From: Vibrio variabilis
Lineage (GTDB): Bacteria; Pseudomonadota; Gammaproteobacteria; Enterobacterales; Vibrionaceae
NCBI RefSeq assembly: GCF_003263785.1
Contig: NZ_JYJK01000087.1
Span: forward strand, 62,001 to 126,000
DNA: 64,000 nucleotides
Direction of reading: 5' to 3'
Shown: positions 1-10,289 of the stretch, piece after piece
Layout: each line of letters starts with the position of its first letter
Position numbering within the stretch: the stretch's first letter is position 1
Made by a program: the position numbers and the translations under genes
The notes under the pieces: model-generated
Told to the model about the DNA's origin: nothing
What the model saw: the letters and a program-made list of their open reading frames with translations, nothing else
Database searches by the model: none

Positions 1-20
1 GAAATGAAAACGAGGTATTC

Positions 21-719
21 ATGCGTTTAGATAAGTTTTTGTGTGACGCGTTAGGCGCTACACGTAAAGAAGCCACAAAAATCATCAAATCAGGCGACGT
101 CACTGTTGATGGCGTGATTCAAAAGAGTGGTGCATTCAAGGTAACAGAAGAGAGCAGTGTCGAGTGGCAGGATCGAGAGGTTCGTATGCAAGGCCCTCGC
201 TACATCATGCTATTTAAGCCAGATGGTTTTGTTTGTTCTCATGAAGATGGATTTAACCACACGGCCTTTATGCTGCTTGATGAAGTGAAAATGGAAAATC
301 TCCACTTTGCAGGTCGATTAGATGTGGATACTACCGGCCTGGTGTTGATTACCGATGATGGTCAGTGGTCACACAGAATTACATCGCCAAAACACAAGTG
401 TGCTAAGACTTATCGCGTGTGGTTAGCCGATCCTGTTCAGCCAAACTATCAGCAAGCGTTTGAAGAGGGTATTGAGCTAAGAAACGAGAAAGCCCCGACG
501 CTACCAGCTCAACTTGAAATCATCGATGATAACGAAGTGCTACTGACCATTCACGAAGGCAAATACCATCAAGTTAAGCGCATGTTTGCGGCACTTGGTA
601 ACAAGGTTGAAGGTCTGCATCGTGAGAGTGTGGGTGAAATTGTTCTTGATGAGATGCTTGAGCCTGGCGAGTATCGTTATCTCACTCAAGAAGAAATTGA
701 CTCAGTCTGGAAAAAGTAA
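21..719 (+). CDS. rsuA: 16S rRNA pseudouridine(516) synthase RsuA
   Basis: The enzyme isomerises U516 of 16S rRNA to pseudouridine during small-subunit assembly in the cytoplasm. The 232-residue length matches the family (E. coli about 231). An S4 RNA-binding domain covers about residues 1-60 (MRLDKFLCDA start, GDVTVDGV turn). The catalytic motif GRLDVDTTGL follows, with D101 as the expected nucleophilic Asp, and the C-terminal motif GKYHQVKRM is typical. A GAGGT ribosome binding site sits 5 bases before the ATG. It stands alone at the window edge, and nothing is broken. The related RluB/E/F enzymes are less likely given the length and the start. Confidence 0.93.
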   Translation: MRLDKFLCDALGATRKEATKIIKSGDVTVDGVIQKSGAFKVTEESSVEWQDREVRMQGPRYIMLFKPDGFVCSHEDGFNHTAFMLLDEVKMENLHFAGRLDVDTTGLVLITDDGQWSHRITSPKHKCAKTYRVWLADPVQPNYQQAFEEGIELRNEKAPTLPAQLEIIDDNEVLLTIHEGKYHQVKRMFAALGNKVEGLHRESVGEIVLDEMLEPGEYRYLTQEEIDSVWKK

Positions 720-800
720 TCCAATCTCACTCAACGGGACGTTGAGTAAAACATGAGCATAAAAGCAAGGAATGCGGCTCATCGACGTTTTAGGAGCGAT

Positions 801-2006
801 ATGAGTTCTCAAACCACATCGCAGCCCAATACACCCCAACTTGGTTTGTTACTGTTTTTAGTGCTTGGCGCTATTGGTGCATTGACGCCGCTGGCGATTG
901 ACATGTACCTCCCTGCGATGCCAACGATCGCGCAGGATATGGGTGTCACGGCCGGGGCTGTGCAAATCACGTTAACCGTGTATACCGCTGGGTTTGCTAT
1001 CGGTCAGCTTTTGCATGGCCCGCTTGCGGACAGTTTTGGACGCAGACCCATCTTGTTATTTGGTGTGTTCTTTTTCGGTGTTGCCTCCGCGGTGTGTGCG
1101 ACTACGACCAGTATTGAATCGCTTACTTTGGTTCGTACTGCGCAAGGGTTTGCTGGTGCTGCCGCAGCGGTGATTATCCAAGCTGTCGTGCGTGACATGT
1201 TTGATAAAGAAGATTTCGCGCGCACCATGTCGTTTGTCACCTTGGTGATTACCTTGGCACCTTTGGTAGCACCAATGATTGGTGGTCACCTTGCCGTTTG
1301 GTTTGGGTGGCGCTCAATCTTTTGGGTGTTGATGGGCTTTTCGGTGATCGTGATTGCCGCTGTGCTTTGGAAAATTCCAGAAACACTGGCGCCAGAAAAC
1401 AGGCAGCCACTGCGCTTTAGAACCACGATTAAAAATTATCTGCGTCTTTGTCAAAATCCAGTTGCGATGGGGCTTATTTTCTCTGGTGCGTTTTCATTTG
1501 CGGGTATGTTTGCCTTTCTGACGGCGGGTTCGTTTGTCTACATTGATATCTATGGTGTGTCGCCCGATCAGTTCGGTTACCTGTTTGGTCTGAATATTGT
1601 GACTATGATTATCATGACCAGTTTAAACGGCCGCTTTGTTAAGAAAGTAGGCTTGCACGGGATGCTGCGCTTTGGCATCGGTGTCCAGCTATTTGCGGGC
1701 ATGGGGCTATTAGTGAGTGGCGTGCTAGAGCTTGGTATTTGGGGCATTGTGCCGTTTGTGATGCTATTTGTTGGGACTCTGTCTACGATTGGTAGTAATG
1801 CTATGGGGTTACTGCTGAGTGGTTATCCGACAATGGCTGGCACGGCATCGTCGCTAGCGGGTACGTTACGATTTGGCACTGGCTCGGTAGTTGGCGCTAT
1901 TGTGGCGTTTTTACCGAGCGGTACTCCGTGGCCAATGATTGCATTAATGGCGATTTGTTCGGTATTATCCGCCGCCTTGTATTGGACGTTTGGAAAGAAA
2001 GCATAA
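801..2006 (+). CDS. Bcr/CflA-family multidrug MFS exporter
   Basis: A 12-helix major facilitator of the drug:H+ antiporter Bcr/CflA subfamily in the inner membrane. The first helix ends in the family pattern LAIDMYLPAMP, and the MFS signature GPLADSFGRRP lies between helices 2 and 3. An in-frame ATG at 753 would add 16 charged residues before helix 1. I prefer 801 because AGGAG at 792-796 precedes it and the family starts just before helix 1. The stop overlaps the start of the next gene by one base (TAATG), so the two are translationally coupled. Its substrates cannot be read from the sequence. Confidence 0.88.
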   Translation: MSSQTTSQPNTPQLGLLLFLVLGAIGALTPLAIDMYLPAMPTIAQDMGVTAGAVQITLTVYTAGFAIGQLLHGPLADSFGRRPILLFGVFFFGVASAVCATTTSIESLTLVRTAQGFAGAAAAVIIQAVVRDMFDKEDFARTMSFVTLVITLAPLVAPMIGGHLAVWFGWRSIFWVLMGFSVIVIAAVLWKIPETLAPENRQPLRFRTTIKNYLRLCQNPVAMGLIFSGAFSFAGMFAFLTAGSFVYIDIYGVSPDQFGYLFGLNIVTMIIMTSLNGRFVKKVGLHGMLRFGIGVQLFAGMGLLVSGVLELGIWGIVPFVMLFVGTLSTIGSNAMGLLLSGYPTMAGTASSLAGTLRFGTGSVVGAIVAFLPSGTPWPMIALMAICSVLSAALYWTFGKKA

Positions 2007-2659
2007 TGTCTGCATATTATTCAGAAATTCAGAAAGTCGTGAACTCAGCGTTAGAAGAGCTCGCGGCGGAACACGCAACAGGAAAGCTGATTAATTCGCC
2101 TGTAACCAACAACCATTTTTTGGTGCGATGGGTAACGCGTGCAATTAAAACTCAACGTTTTGGTAAAACGACGAGTGCGAACCTTATTCAATGGCAAAAA
2201 ACCGGGCGTTCTAAGGGCAATGAGTCGATGCTAGAGCCAACGTTCAAGCGTATTTCAGCGTATTACGAAGGCTTCTTCGGTGGCGAGATAGCTCCGATCA
2301 CTGATGCTAAAATCGAACAGTTCATTGATGATATGGAACAAGCAGGCTGGGGCGTGTGTACATCGGAAGTGTTGACTGATGGCAGCAAAGTCCAATTCTT
2401 TACCGATGGCGCTAACTCATTTGCTGTGTGTGCTAATCAGTGTGATGACTGCTTTGACGGTGAGAATCTAGTAAAACCAATGAGTTGGTTTGTTCGCGGT
2501 AACCATGCCGAGTTCATTACTAAGGCCTATGAGGCTGGATTTATGCTTCACAAAGTGACGGATTATAAGTCTAAAGTGAAGTATCACGGTGAGTACCTTG
2601 TTTACCCACTTAACCAGGGTACGCAGTTAGCGGAAATTCCGCTTTCATTTAAAGCGTAG
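2006..2659 (+). CDS. DUF2913-like protein
   Basis: A 217-residue cytoplasmic protein with no signal peptide or membrane segment. The N-terminal pattern (SEIQKVVNSALEEL, then NNHFLVRWVTRAIKTQRFG) resembles the DUF2913 family of vibrios and relatives, recognised from memory. A CxxxCxxC cluster (CANQCDDC, near residue 140) could bind metal, but that is only suggested. The ATG overlaps the stop of the upstream exporter by one base, so it is probably made from the same mRNA. A longer in-frame start at 1928 lies inside the exporter gene and is unlikely. Function unknown. Confidence 0.75.
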   Translation: MSAYYSEIQKVVNSALEELAAEHATGKLINSPVTNNHFLVRWVTRAIKTQRFGKTTSANLIQWQKTGRSKGNESMLEPTFKRISAYYEGFFGGEIAPITDAKIEQFIDDMEQAGWGVCTSEVLTDGSKVQFFTDGANSFAVCANQCDDCFDGENLVKPMSWFVRGNHAEFITKAYEAGFMLHKVTDYKSKVKYHGEYLVYPLNQGTQLAEIPLSFKA

Positions 2660-2685
2660 CTATTTGGTTTAAAAAAGCTGGTTTA

Positions 2686-2730
2686 AAAAAAGCGCAGCTC
2701 CATCTTAGTGAATGGGTGCTGCGCTTTTTT
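2686..2730. terminator. Bidirectional intrinsic terminator
   Basis: A perfect 13-bp stem (A6-GCGCAGC at 2686-2698, GCTGCGC-T6 at 2718-2730) sits between two convergent genes. The A-run on one side and T-run on the other let it stop transcripts from both directions. Confidence 0.9.
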
Positions 2731-2772
2731 GTATCTGTTTAGTTGGCTTTGCGAATCACTTAACTTTGCGAA

Positions 2773-4197
2773 CTATTTAGCTTTACGAACTATAGCTCGA
2801 ACCATGCCTTTAAAAATGAACAGATGAGCTGGCATCATAGCAAACCAATAAAGCAGTCCTAAAAAGCCTTTAGGGTGCCACCAAGCGCTGATGTCTATCT
2901 CACGTTTGTCACCATGGTCTCTAATGGTGAATTCTAGCCTTCCAAGTCCTGGTCCTTTCATCCCAAATAAAAGGGATAAAAAGTGAGGCGGTTCGCAGCG
3001 AATGACTTTCCACGAATCGATAAAGTCACCTACCTTTAGTTCTGGCCCTTCTGGCGAGCGCCTTACAGGACGACCACCACCAAAGAAGATATCGAGCCAC
3101 TCTCGGGTTCGCCACAGTATATTGGCGAAGAAGTAACTGTCTTTGGGATCGCCTATCGTTTTCACCACATCCCATAGCTGCTCAGCGCTTTTACTTGTTG
3201 TGAAGCTCGCGCCGGTTTTTTTAGGATAATAACCATACCCAGCTTGCCAACGGCTAAGTGCTGCGGGTTCAAAACCCCAAACGTTGCTGCGAATGAATTC
3301 ACCGTCCTGCTGAATGCTGGATGCCACAGATTGCTGGTAGGAAATGAGCTGTTGCGGGAAGCGCTGCCTAATCGATTGAGAATCGGCAATGAAATCATGT
3401 TCTAGCCCAGCCAGAAGAGCACGGCCAATACTTGAAGGTACCGATGTAACAACACCCAGCCAGTAAGAGGCGATTTTGGGCGTGAGCAGTGGTGTTGCCC
3501 ATAAGCGAAGTGGTTTGCCTATTTGCTGACAAATGATCTCAAACTGTTGGCGATAGGAGAGCACATCGGGACCGCCGACTTCATAGATCTCGCTATTTGG
3601 TTCGGCTTCTTTCGATAGTTCAATAAGATAGTGATTAAGGTTCTCCAGCGCGATAGGATTGGCTTTAGAATCCACCCATTTGGGTGTGATAAGCACGGGC
3701 AGGTTATAAACAAAATCACGCATGATTTCATACGCGGCGGAGCCTGGGCCTATAATCACGCCCGCCCGCAGCTCGGTAATGGGCACTTTACTAGTACGCA
3801 GTAACTTACCAGTGGCTTTACGAGCCGCTAAGTGCTCGGAGTTGCCGGTTTGCGGCTGGATGGCGCTAAGATAGATAACATGTTTGACTTCGCTGATCTC
3901 CAACGCATCGCGAAAGTTCTGTGCGAGCGAAAGTTCATACTCGAGGAAGTCATGACCGTGCGCCATGCCATGCACTAGGAAATAGACCAAATCAAATTGC
4001 GGTACGAGCGCAAGAGTGGCTTCACGATCGGCCAAATCGAGATATTCGAAGGTCAAATGTGAGTGTGGGATAACTCGAGCTTTAAGGTAGTCAATCTGCC
4101 GTGCTGCTGCGGTTACCTGATAACCTTGAGCGAGTAAAATAGGGATCAACTGTGAGCCGACATAACCCGATGCGCCGAGAACTAACACTCGTTTCAT
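2773..4197 (-). CDS. ybjT: YbjT-like NAD(P)-binding epimerase-family protein with DUF2867 domain
   Basis: An atypical short-chain-dehydrogenase-like protein of 474 residues, the length of E. coli YbjT (476). Residues 8-14 carry the Rossmann motif GASGYVG. The first ~290 residues look like an NAD(P)-binding sugar-epimerase-type domain, and the last ~150 (from about FANILWRTREWLD) match the DUF2867 domain, ending in a hydrophobic stretch (LLYWFAMMPAHLFIF) that may touch the membrane. The substrate is unknown. It is monocistronic and divergent from the ABC operon across 272 bases, which must hold both promoters. The family call is firm; the symbol rests on overall likeness. Confidence 0.8.
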   Translation of the reverse strand: MKRVLVLGASGYVGSQLIPILLAQGYQVTAAARQIDYLKARVIPHSHLTFEYLDLADREATLALVPQFDLVYFLVHGMAHGHDFLEYELSLAQNFRDALEISEVKHVIYLSAIQPQTGNSEHLAARKATGKLLRTSKVPITELRAGVIIGPGSAAYEIMRDFVYNLPVLITPKWVDSKANPIALENLNHYLIELSKEAEPNSEIYEVGGPDVLSYRQQFEIICQQIGKPLRLWATPLLTPKIASYWLGVVTSVPSSIGRALLAGLEHDFIADSQSIRQRFPQQLISYQQSVASSIQQDGEFIRSNVWGFEPAALSRWQAGYGYYPKKTGASFTTSKSAEQLWDVVKTIGDPKDSYFFANILWRTREWLDIFFGGGRPVRRSPEGPELKVGDFIDSWKVIRCEPPHFLSLLFGMKGPGLGRLEFTIRDHGDKREIDISAWWHPKGFLGLLYWFAMMPAHLFIFKGMVRAIVRKAK

Positions 4198-4469
4198 TTC
4201 TATCCCTCGATTTTCTTCTAAGAAAAACTATCTCTCTAAAACTTAACACATTTTAGACAATTTTCAGAAAAGCTGCTCTTCATAATCGCTGATTTTTCAT
4301 TGGCGGAGAAGCAAATTATTAACACCTTTTTTTATCACTAAGCGGCAGCATATTTTATAAGAATAGCGAACTCGCAGAATAGTCGCGTGATCTAGGGGTT
4401 TTTCCTTCCTTGTGGGTCGATTTTAGTGTAGATTCAGTGTCCAAATTTTCGTTTGCATAAAGAGTTTCA

Positions 4470-5141
4470 ATGCTTAAGTTGTCTGACCTTAGCAAGGGCT
4501 ACATTGACGGTGGTGAGTTCCATCCTGTACTGCAAAGTGCAGAGTTAACACTGGCACAAGGTGAACAACTGGCATTAATGGGTGAAAGTGGCTCTGGAAA
4601 GAGTACGTTACTAAATTTAATTGCTGGGATCGATAAAGTGGATTCTGGTGAAATTTGGTACCCTGACTTTGCTATGCACGAAGCGAAAGAGAGTAAGCGC
4701 ACTGCTTATCGCCGCAACAATATTGGCCACATCTTTCAGCAATTTAATTTGCTGCCCACGCTAAATATCGCCGACAACATTCGTTTCTGCCGCCAGATCA
4801 AAGGCCTGCCTGAAGATCGTGGGCTGTGGCGCCAGATTCTCTCTGCACTCGATTTAATGGCGTTACTAGGTCGATACCCAGAGGAAATTTCTGGTGGTCA
4901 GCAGCAACGAGCAGCCATTGCTAGAGCGCTGTATATGGAGCCGAAAATCTTGCTAGCGGATGAGCCAACCGGGAGTTTGGATGAGCGAAATGCTGAGGCG
5001 GTCATGCGCTTGTTGACCTCTCTTAGCCGACATCTGGAATGTACCTTGTTGGTCGTTACTCACAGTGAGAAAGTGGCGTCGCATTTAGATGGCTCGATTC
5101 GCCTTCAAGGAGGGCAATTGCATGTTATGGCCCGTAGTTAA
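4470..5141 (+). CDS. ABC transporter ATPase, LolD/MacB type (AttE-like)
   Basis: A cytoplasmic ATP-binding subunit of an FtsX-type ABC system. Walker A is GESGSGKST at residues 38-46, the signature is ISGGQQQRAAIARAL, and Walker B is ILLADEPTGSLD. It is 223 residues, usual for LolD/MacB-type ATPases. The next gene (permease) starts inside its last 20 bases, and a CrtC/AttH lipocalin-like gene follows, the order of Agrobacterium attE-F-G-H-type loci. Such systems usually extract or move lipids or act as mechanotransmitters rather than importing solutes. The cargo here is unknown. Confidence 0.85.
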   Translation: MLKLSDLSKGYIDGGEFHPVLQSAELTLAQGEQLALMGESGSGKSTLLNLIAGIDKVDSGEIWYPDFAMHEAKESKRTAYRRNNIGHIFQQFNLLPTLNIADNIRFCRQIKGLPEDRGLWRQILSALDLMALLGRYPEEISGGQQQRAAIARALYMEPKILLADEPTGSLDERNAEAVMRLLTSLSRHLECTLLVVTHSEKVASHLDGSIRLQGGQLHVMARS

Positions 5142-7573
5142 GGCGCTACTGGGACATTATCGTCGCCACCCTCTACAAATTCTTCTCGTTTGGCTTGGCC
5201 TAACACTAGGCGTATCACTGCTTGTTGGTGTGACCGCAATCAATCATCATGCTCAGCAAGCCTATGCCAGTGGTGAGCGACTGTTCGCGAACCCGGTGCC
5301 TTATCGCATTCGCCCTAAACATGCTGAAACCAAAATCCCGCAGGCTTTTATATTCAATTGCGCCGTGATGGCTTCAAGCAATGCGTTCCATTTGATATTC
5401 AAAAAGTAACCACGAAAGACGGCCTAGAACTGAACTTAGTAGGTGCTGACCCGATCTCTTTGTTGCAACTGAAGAACAAGGTCACTATCAGTGATATTGC
5501 ATCACAAGATTTGATTAAGGTACCCACCACGATCCTTGTCAGCCATGACTTGTCTGAACTAAAGGGCTGGAAAAATGGCGACTCTATTACCCTAGATAAT
5601 GGTTTAGAGCTCGGGCCTGTAAAGGTAGACAGTAAAGTCGGCATCAAAGGCATGCAGATTGTCGCGGATATGTCTTTAGTTCGTGCACTAAAGCGCTCCG
5701 CCGGTTTATCGGTTATAGCTTGTGGTGAAATGAGCTCTGCTCAACTTGAACGACTTCGCAAAATGATTCCAAATGGAATGACACTGTCACGCAGTTCGCA
5801 ATCTGAATTGGAATCTCTGACCGCCGCTTTTCACACCAACTTGTCAGCGATGAGCATGCTGTCGTTTGTGGTGGGTCTATTTATATTTTATCAGGCAATG
5901 TCACTGTCATTGGCTCAGCGCCAGCCCCTAGTCGGTAGCCTGCGACAAGTCGGCGTTTCTGGTTGGCAATTGGCGCAAGCGCTTTGTATGGAGCTTGCGG
6001 TACTCGTCTTCCTAAGCTGGCTGTGTGGTAACGTGTTTGGTCTTGTATTAGCAAACCAACTTATCCCTGCGGTTTCGCAAAGCTTGAGCGATCTTTATGA
6101 CGCCAATATTGGCTCAGTATCGAGTGGAGCTGGCAGTGGAGCTTGTACAGCTTTGTGCTTGCGATGTCGGGCGCGGTGATTTCTTGTGGCTGGCCTTTGA
6201 TCCGTTTGTTGAAGACGCAGCCAATTCGTTTGTCAGCGCGACTTTCTTTAATGCGCTTCACGGGCGCAGAGTTTACCTGGCAGGCATTTTTAGCTTGTGG
6301 CCTGTGTGTGGCGGCGGTCGCTATTTACCAGGCACCGAAATCGCAAAACTCCGGTTATGCCATTATCGTGCTCATGCTGCTTAGCGTAGCACTGATTACA
6401 CCATTCATTACTTGGAAGATTTTCACCCTGTTTTCCTACTCACTACGTTGGGTCAAACTGCGCTGGTTCTTTGCTGATGCAGCGGCGAGTATGAGTTATC
6501 GCGGCGTCGCGAACATGGCGTTTATGTTGGCAATGGCGGCGAACATGGGGGTTGAGACCATGGTTGGCAGTTTCCGTGATACCACAGATCGCTGGCTCAC
6601 TCAGCGATTGGCGGCCGATATTTATGTGTATCCGACCAATAACAATGCGAATCGTATGAGTCGCTGGTTGGAAGAGCAACCTGAAGTCGAACGCGTATGG
6701 TGGCGCTGGGAAGAAGAAATCCCAACCGAATCTGGTTTGATGCAAGTGGTGAGTACCGGTAATTCGGTCGGCGAAATGGATGCCTTAACGGTGAAAATCG
6801 CGGTGCCAAACTATTGGTATCACCTTCACCATTCTCGCAGCATCATGATCAGTGAGTCTATGGCGCTGAAACGCGATTTACGCCCGGGAGACTATGTCGA
6901 CTTGGGTGCGCCGTTAGGGGGCAATTGGCATATTGTTGGCGTCTACTACGACTATGGTAATCCATATCATCAAGTATTGTTGTCGGAAAACCGCTGGCTT
7001 GCGAATTTAGCTGGCTCTGGTGATGTCGCCTTGGGTGCAGTGTTAAAAGATAAGACACAGTCGCTGTTTGTTGAGCAGAGGCTTCAGTCACGCTTTAGGC
7101 TGAGCAGCGAGCGTATTTACGACAATACCTCTATTCACAATAAAGCGATGACCACGTTTGATCGCACCTTTGCTATTGCCGATACGCTTGGCAACATCAC
7201 GTTGGTGATTGCCGTGTTTGGTATCTTCTTTGCGACCATTGCCGGGGAAATTACTCGTCAGCGACATACTTCATTGCTGCGTTGTCTCGGCGTTTCAGGT
7301 AGAGAGTTGGTGATGATTGGTGGGCTACAGCTATTGGTGTTTGGCTTGATCTCCGCTGCGATTGCGATGCCTTTGGGTGTGGCGCTAGCGCAGCTCATTG
7401 TCGATATTGTGATTAAGCAGTCTTTTGGCTGGTCACTTGAGCTTCAAATCGTTCCATGGCAATACCTAGGAACGTGTTTGTGGTCGTTGGCAGCATTGGT
7501 TATCGCGGGTGCGCTTCCTGTATTGAAGCTTATTCGCAATTCGCCGATTCATTCACTCAGGGATGCGCTATAA
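5122..7573 (+). CDS. FtsX-type ABC permease (AttF/G-like), interrupted by two frameshifts as read
   Basis: The reconstructed protein is about 817 residues: an inner-membrane permease with two FtsX-type halves. The start at 5122 has a strong AAGGAGGG 7 bases upstream and overlaps the ATPase gene by 20 bases. As read it falls into three frames: 5122 to about 5349, on to about 6120, and on to 7573. Adding one T to the T-run at 5346-5349 restores 'AFYIQLRRDGF'. Adding one base near 6118-6125 restores '...IGS.IEWSWQWSLYSF'. Helices are visible near the N-terminus (LLVWLGLTLGVSLLVGV), in the middle (SMLSFVVGLFIFYQAMSL) and at the C-terminus (GNITLVIAVFGIFFATIAG). The rest is well conserved, so I think the breaks are sequencing errors. 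Confidence 0.8.
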
Positions 7574-8688
7574 ATGAATCGAATGCAGAAACTCATTTTC
7601 TCTTGTTTGCTGGTTGTTGTGGTCGCAGTGACGATTATCTGGGCGACCAAACCGGTACACGATGCGATTACCGTCACTAAAACAAGCCAAATTAATGCGG
7701 TGTTTGGTTCCCCAGGCAAAAAGGTATTTGAGCCGGTTTTACCCGATAGAGAGATCAAGTTACCGCAAGATTTTCGTTTTCATCCAGAGTTTCAGCACGA
7801 GTGGTGGCAGTTTGTCGCTCAATTAGAAGATGAAGCAGGGCAAACCTATTGGTTGCGAGTTCGATTCTTCCGTTATGCCAGTGACGATCGCGTTGCAACT
7901 GGATGGCAAGATCCTCAAATCTATATTGCTAACGTGGTGCTTAATAGCCATCTTGGTATGTTCACTGATCAACGTATAGCTCGCGGTGGTATCGGCCAAG
8001 CGGGTGGCTAAGTCGTCCGTTTCGTGTGTGGATTGATGATTGGTCTTGGCGCTCTTTATCAAGTGAGCCACTGCCAGGTAATTTAAAACTGGCCACCGAG
8101 CAATTCGCGGTGAATCTGCAGCTTATGGCGGCCGGTCATTACGCATTGATTGGTGAAAATGGTTACCATAAGAAGCACGACTTATTGCCGCGTGCTTCCT
8201 ACGCCATCGAATCCCCATTTGTAAAAACCGTTGGTACGCTGGCGCTCGCGAATGGAAATGTACTGACGATTAAAGGCCGTGCTTGGCTCAGCAAAGAGTG
8301 GGGCAGTGAGTTAGTCGGGGCGAGCTATGTTGGCGAAGACAACTTTGTTCTTTGGCTTAATGATGATGAGGCACTACTAGTCAGTCGTTATCGGTACAAA
8401 GACAATATGCCTTACACCAGCGCTGCGATATTGGATCGCCAAGGCAACGTCAAGAATATTCCTACAGACGATATCTCTATTCGAGCCGTAGGTTATACCG
8501 AATTTGACTCAGGACGGCGCGTCCCGCTTAGTTGGCGATTGCGAGTACCTAGTCATGACATAGACCTTATCATTAAAGCGCGTAAGCGAGACAACTGGGT
8601 CAACTTCGTTGTGCCCCAATGGCAAGGGGCTATCATGGCAAATGGTTCCCACCAAGCTCAAGGATTCATGCAATTAAGCGGCTACTAA
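7574..8688 (+). CDS. AttH/CrtC lipocalin-like protein, one frameshift as read
   Basis: About 371 residues after repair. It has an N-terminal membrane anchor or signal (LIFSCLLVVVVAVTIIWA) and then an AttH/CrtC-type double beta-barrel fold. Family marks are FHPEFQHEWWQF near residue 70, GRAWLSKEWGS near 240, and the ending GFMQLSGY. It starts directly after the permease stop. The reading frame breaks at the G-run 8002-8004: one more G gives AGWLSRPFRVWIDDW, while the read sequence hits TAA at once. It probably binds a hydrophobic ligand handed over by the ABC transporter in the periplasm (inference from family and context). Confidence 0.8.
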
Positions 8689-8701
8689 GCCGCTTTTTTT
8701 T
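8676..8701 (+). terminator. Intrinsic terminator of the ABC/AttH operon
   Basis: An 8-bp stem (AAGCGGCT 8676-8683, AGCCGCTT 8688-8695) with a 4-base loop is followed by eight Ts. It overlaps the stop codon of the AttH-like gene. Confidence 0.88.
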
Positions 8702-8994
8702 GTTCGTTACTCCGTTACATCTGACACTTCTTGTTACGCTATCGCGTCATATTGTTGTTCTAGAATGATATTGACATTGAGTAGACTGAGCTAAGCCATT
8801 CATTCATCACACCTATCTTTGCTCTATACTGTTACTAGTGGTGCTGAATTGGTATACATATCTCGAATCTTGTAAGAGTATTATTCGGTTATTCCTACAT
8901 TTAACATCCGTAGAATCGATTTTTTATGGAATTTAACTAGATATACAATTTTTAACATTCAAACAATGTGAATAAATATTAAGGGCTTTACATT
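8702..8994 (+). promoter_or_regulatory. Intergenic region upstream of nhaA
   Basis: AT-rich, no open reading frame of note. It must carry the nhaA promoter. I see an AAGGG ribosome binding site shortly before the ATG but no operator I can name, and no nhaR neighbour. Confidence 0.5.
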
Positions 8995-10164
8995 ATGAAT
9001 GACGTCATTCGTAACTTTTTTAAGATGGAATCTGCAGGGGGCATCATCCTAGTTATTGCTGCGGCAATTGCGATGGTTATCGCCAACTCTCCTCTCAATG
9101 AAATGTATCAAGGCGTGCTTCATACCTACGTTTTCGGTCTGTCAATTTCACACTGGATCAACGATGGTTTGATGGCGATCTTCTTTTTCCTAATTGGCTT
9201 GGAAGTTAAGCGCGAGTTACTTGAAGGCGCTCTAAAGTCAAAAGAGACAGCCATCTTCCCTGCAATTGCTGCTGTTGGTGGTATGGTTGCTCCGGCACTT
9301 ATTTATGCTTTGTTTAACATGGGTGATGCGGAAGCAATGAGTGGCTGGGCTATCCCAGCGGCAACAGATATAGCCTTTGCATTGGGTATCATGGCATTGC
9401 TTGGTAAGCGTGTACCTGTCGCTTTGAAGGTTTTCCTACTGGCGCTTGCTATCATCGATGACTTGGGTGTTATCGTTATTATTGCGCTTTTCTACAGCAG
9501 CGACCTATCCACTATCGCATTGACGCTTGGCTTTATAATGACGGGAATCTTGTTCGTACTTAATGCCAAGAAGGTGACCAGCATACCGGTTTATCTTGCA
9601 GTTGGTGCGGTGCTTTGGATAAGTGTGCTTGCCTCTGGAGTTCACGCGACGCTAGCTGGTGTAGTACTTGGCTTTGCTATTCCGCTTAATGGTAAGCCGG
9701 GTGAACATTCACCACTTAAGCATCTAGAACACGCGCTTCACCCATACGTTGCATTTGGTATTCTGCCTATCTTCGCATTCGCTAACGCAGGTATCTCGCT
9801 AGAAGGCGTTTCAATGGAAGGACTGACTTCAATGCTTCCACTAGGTATCGCAATGGGTCTGCTAGTCGGTAAGCCACTGGGTATCTTTACCTTCAGTTGG
9901 GCGGCAGTGAAACTTGGTGTTGCGAAACTGCCTGAGGGCGTCGACTTCAAACAGATTTTTGCAGTATCCGTGCTGTGCGGTATCGGCTTTACAATGTCTA
10001 TCTTTATCGCGTCATTGGCCTTTGTAGGGGTGAGCCCAGAGTTCGATACTTATGCAAGATTGGGTATTTTGATGGGCTCAACAACCGCTGCGGTTCTCGG
10101 TTACATCCTACTGAACCTATCGCTTCCAAAGGAAGCTGCACCTGAGCCAAAAATTCAATATTAA
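8995..10164 (+). CDS. nhaA: Na+/H+ antiporter NhaA
   Basis: An inner-membrane antiporter that exports Na+ (or Li+) in exchange for protons. It is 389 residues with about 12 helices. It shows the family start [19 protein letters not shown], the discontinuous-helix motif [11 protein letters not shown], and the adjacent Asp pair in [13 protein letters not shown] that binds cation and proton. The gene has its own terminator, so it appears monocistronic. It fits a marine or estuarine lifestyle. Confidence 0.95.
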   Translation: MNDVIRNFFKMESAGGIILVIAAAIAMVIANSPLNEMYQGVLHTYVFGLSISHWINDGLMAIFFFLIGLEVKRELLEGALKSKETAIFPAIAAVGGMVAPALIYALFNMGDAEAMSGWAIPAATDIAFALGIMALLGKRVPVALKVFLLALAIIDDLGVIVIIALFYSSDLSTIALTLGFIMTGILFVLNAKKVTSIPVYLAVGAVLWISVLASGVHATLAGVVLGFAIPLNGKPGEHSPLKHLEHALHPYVAFGILPIFAFANAGISLEGVSMEGLTSMLPLGIAMGLLVGKPLGIFTFSWAAVKLGVAKLPEGVDFKQIFAVSVLCGIGFTMSIFIASLAFVGVSPEFDTYARLGILMGSTTAAVLGYILLNLSLPKEAAPEPKIQY

Positions 10165-10208
10165 TCACTCAGGTATTGAGTACTCAAGCATTGCAGTGAG
10201 AACAAGAC

Positions 10209-10234
10209 AAACCCAGCTTCGGCTGGGTTTTTTT
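10209..10234 (+). terminator. Intrinsic terminator of nhaA
   Basis: AAACCCAGC (10209-10217), TTCG tetraloop, GCTGGGTTT (10222-10230), then a T-run. It lies 45 bases after the nhaA stop. Confidence 0.92.
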
Positions 10235-10256
10235 ATTGGTGTAGAAAACGACAAGC

Positions 10257-10289
10257 AAAAAAAAGCCCAAACCAACAAGGGGTTTGGGC
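10257..10289 (-). terminator. Minus-strand intrinsic terminator with no assigned gene
   Basis: Read on the minus strand: GCCCAAACC, a 7-base loop, GGTTTGGGC, then eight Ts. It is a textbook terminator, but no minus-strand gene lies upstream of it in the nhaA-psrA gap. It is the main evidence for the small-RNA candidate listed next. Confidence 0.8.
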
